DNA from: Nocardioides iriomotensis
GTDB taxonomy: Bacteria > Actinomycetota > Actinomycetes > Propionibacteriales > Nocardioidaceae
Length of the DNA: 64,000 bases
Assembly: GCF_004168035.1 (NCBI RefSeq)
Contig: NZ_SDPU01000021.1
Coordinates: 62,001-126,000, forward strand
Reading direction: 5' to 3'
Numbering within the stretch: position 1 is the stretch's first letter; the number at the start of each line of letters is the position of its first letter. Below are positions 63,834 to 64,000 of this stretch, piece by piece. Below the pieces are notes generated by a model. That model made no database searches. It was not told the origin of the DNA and saw only the letters and a program-made list of their open reading frames with translations. A program made the translations under genes and the position numbers.

Positions 63834-64000
63834 TCCGGAACCGACAAGGGGAGGCTCGCGCCGGAAAATTCGTTCACCTGGCTGTAACACAGCGCCGGGA
63901 AGCGTCACCTCCGCGCAACGTGGACCGACGGGCGGTGAAACATCCACGCCCGAGAGTTCTGGGCATCAGGCGTCGGCCGGGGGGACAGCGCCGTCGACCG

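Overview
High-GC, gene-dense chromosomal DNA from an actinobacterium. Codon use, the many GTG starts, the long Lys/Ala-rich HU tail, the CofC (coenzyme F420) gene and the gene order all fit Actinomycetia. The overall impression is of a Nocardioides-like member of Nocardioidaceae, but that genus-level placement is an inference. The backbone (ilvB-ilvN-ilvC, serA, leuB, gltX, leuC-leuD-hupB, cofC, gpsA, ddl, thiL, rpmB, fakA-recG-rsmD-coaD, sepIVA, rpmF-rnc-mutM, smc, ftsY) follows the order I remember from mycobacteria. I see no insertion sequence, phage or CRISPR array.

0-26 kb is dominated by branched-chain amino acid synthesis: the end of ilvD, ilvBNC, serA, leuB, ilvE and cimA, with leuCD further on at 36.7-38.7 kb. 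Three of these loci carry short leader peptides rich in the amino acids the pathway makes: Leu-Leu-Val before ilvB, Phe-Phe-Val-Leu-Ile before leuB, and Ile-Ile-Ile before cimA. Two are followed by an intrinsic terminator and one by a possible pseudoknot. leuCD lacks a leader and instead faces a divergent IclR regulator. Between the pathway genes lie an iron-uptake operon (efeUOB) with a DtxR/IdeR-type box, a TerC gene with a candidate manganese riboswitch, and a kinase / methyltransferase / CHASE3-phosphatase signalling cassette.

26-36 kb holds an amidase, a VOC protein, a fumarylacetoacetate hydrolase family enzyme, gltX, a CPBP membrane protease, tRNA-Gln and tRNA-Glu with a decayed partial copy of the tRNA-Glu/terminator unit, an Ada-AlkA/Ogt alkylation-repair pair, and a MerR/GDSL-hydrolase locus whose promoter contains two near-identical dyads.

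36-64 kb is core housekeeping: leucine synthesis and HU; phospholipid precursors (plsC, gpsA); cell wall (ddl); thiamine (thiL); ribosomal proteins L28 and L32; DNA repair and RNA processing; and chromosome condensation and protein targeting (smc, ftsY). A small zinc-ribbon-like gene beside mutM looks broken by a one-base deletion. Many genes have an actinobacterial -10 hexamer (TANNNT) 6-8 bases before the start codon and no Shine-Dalgarno sequence, so leaderless translation is probably common here. One divergent pair (1164/1188) appears to share a palindromic -10 element.
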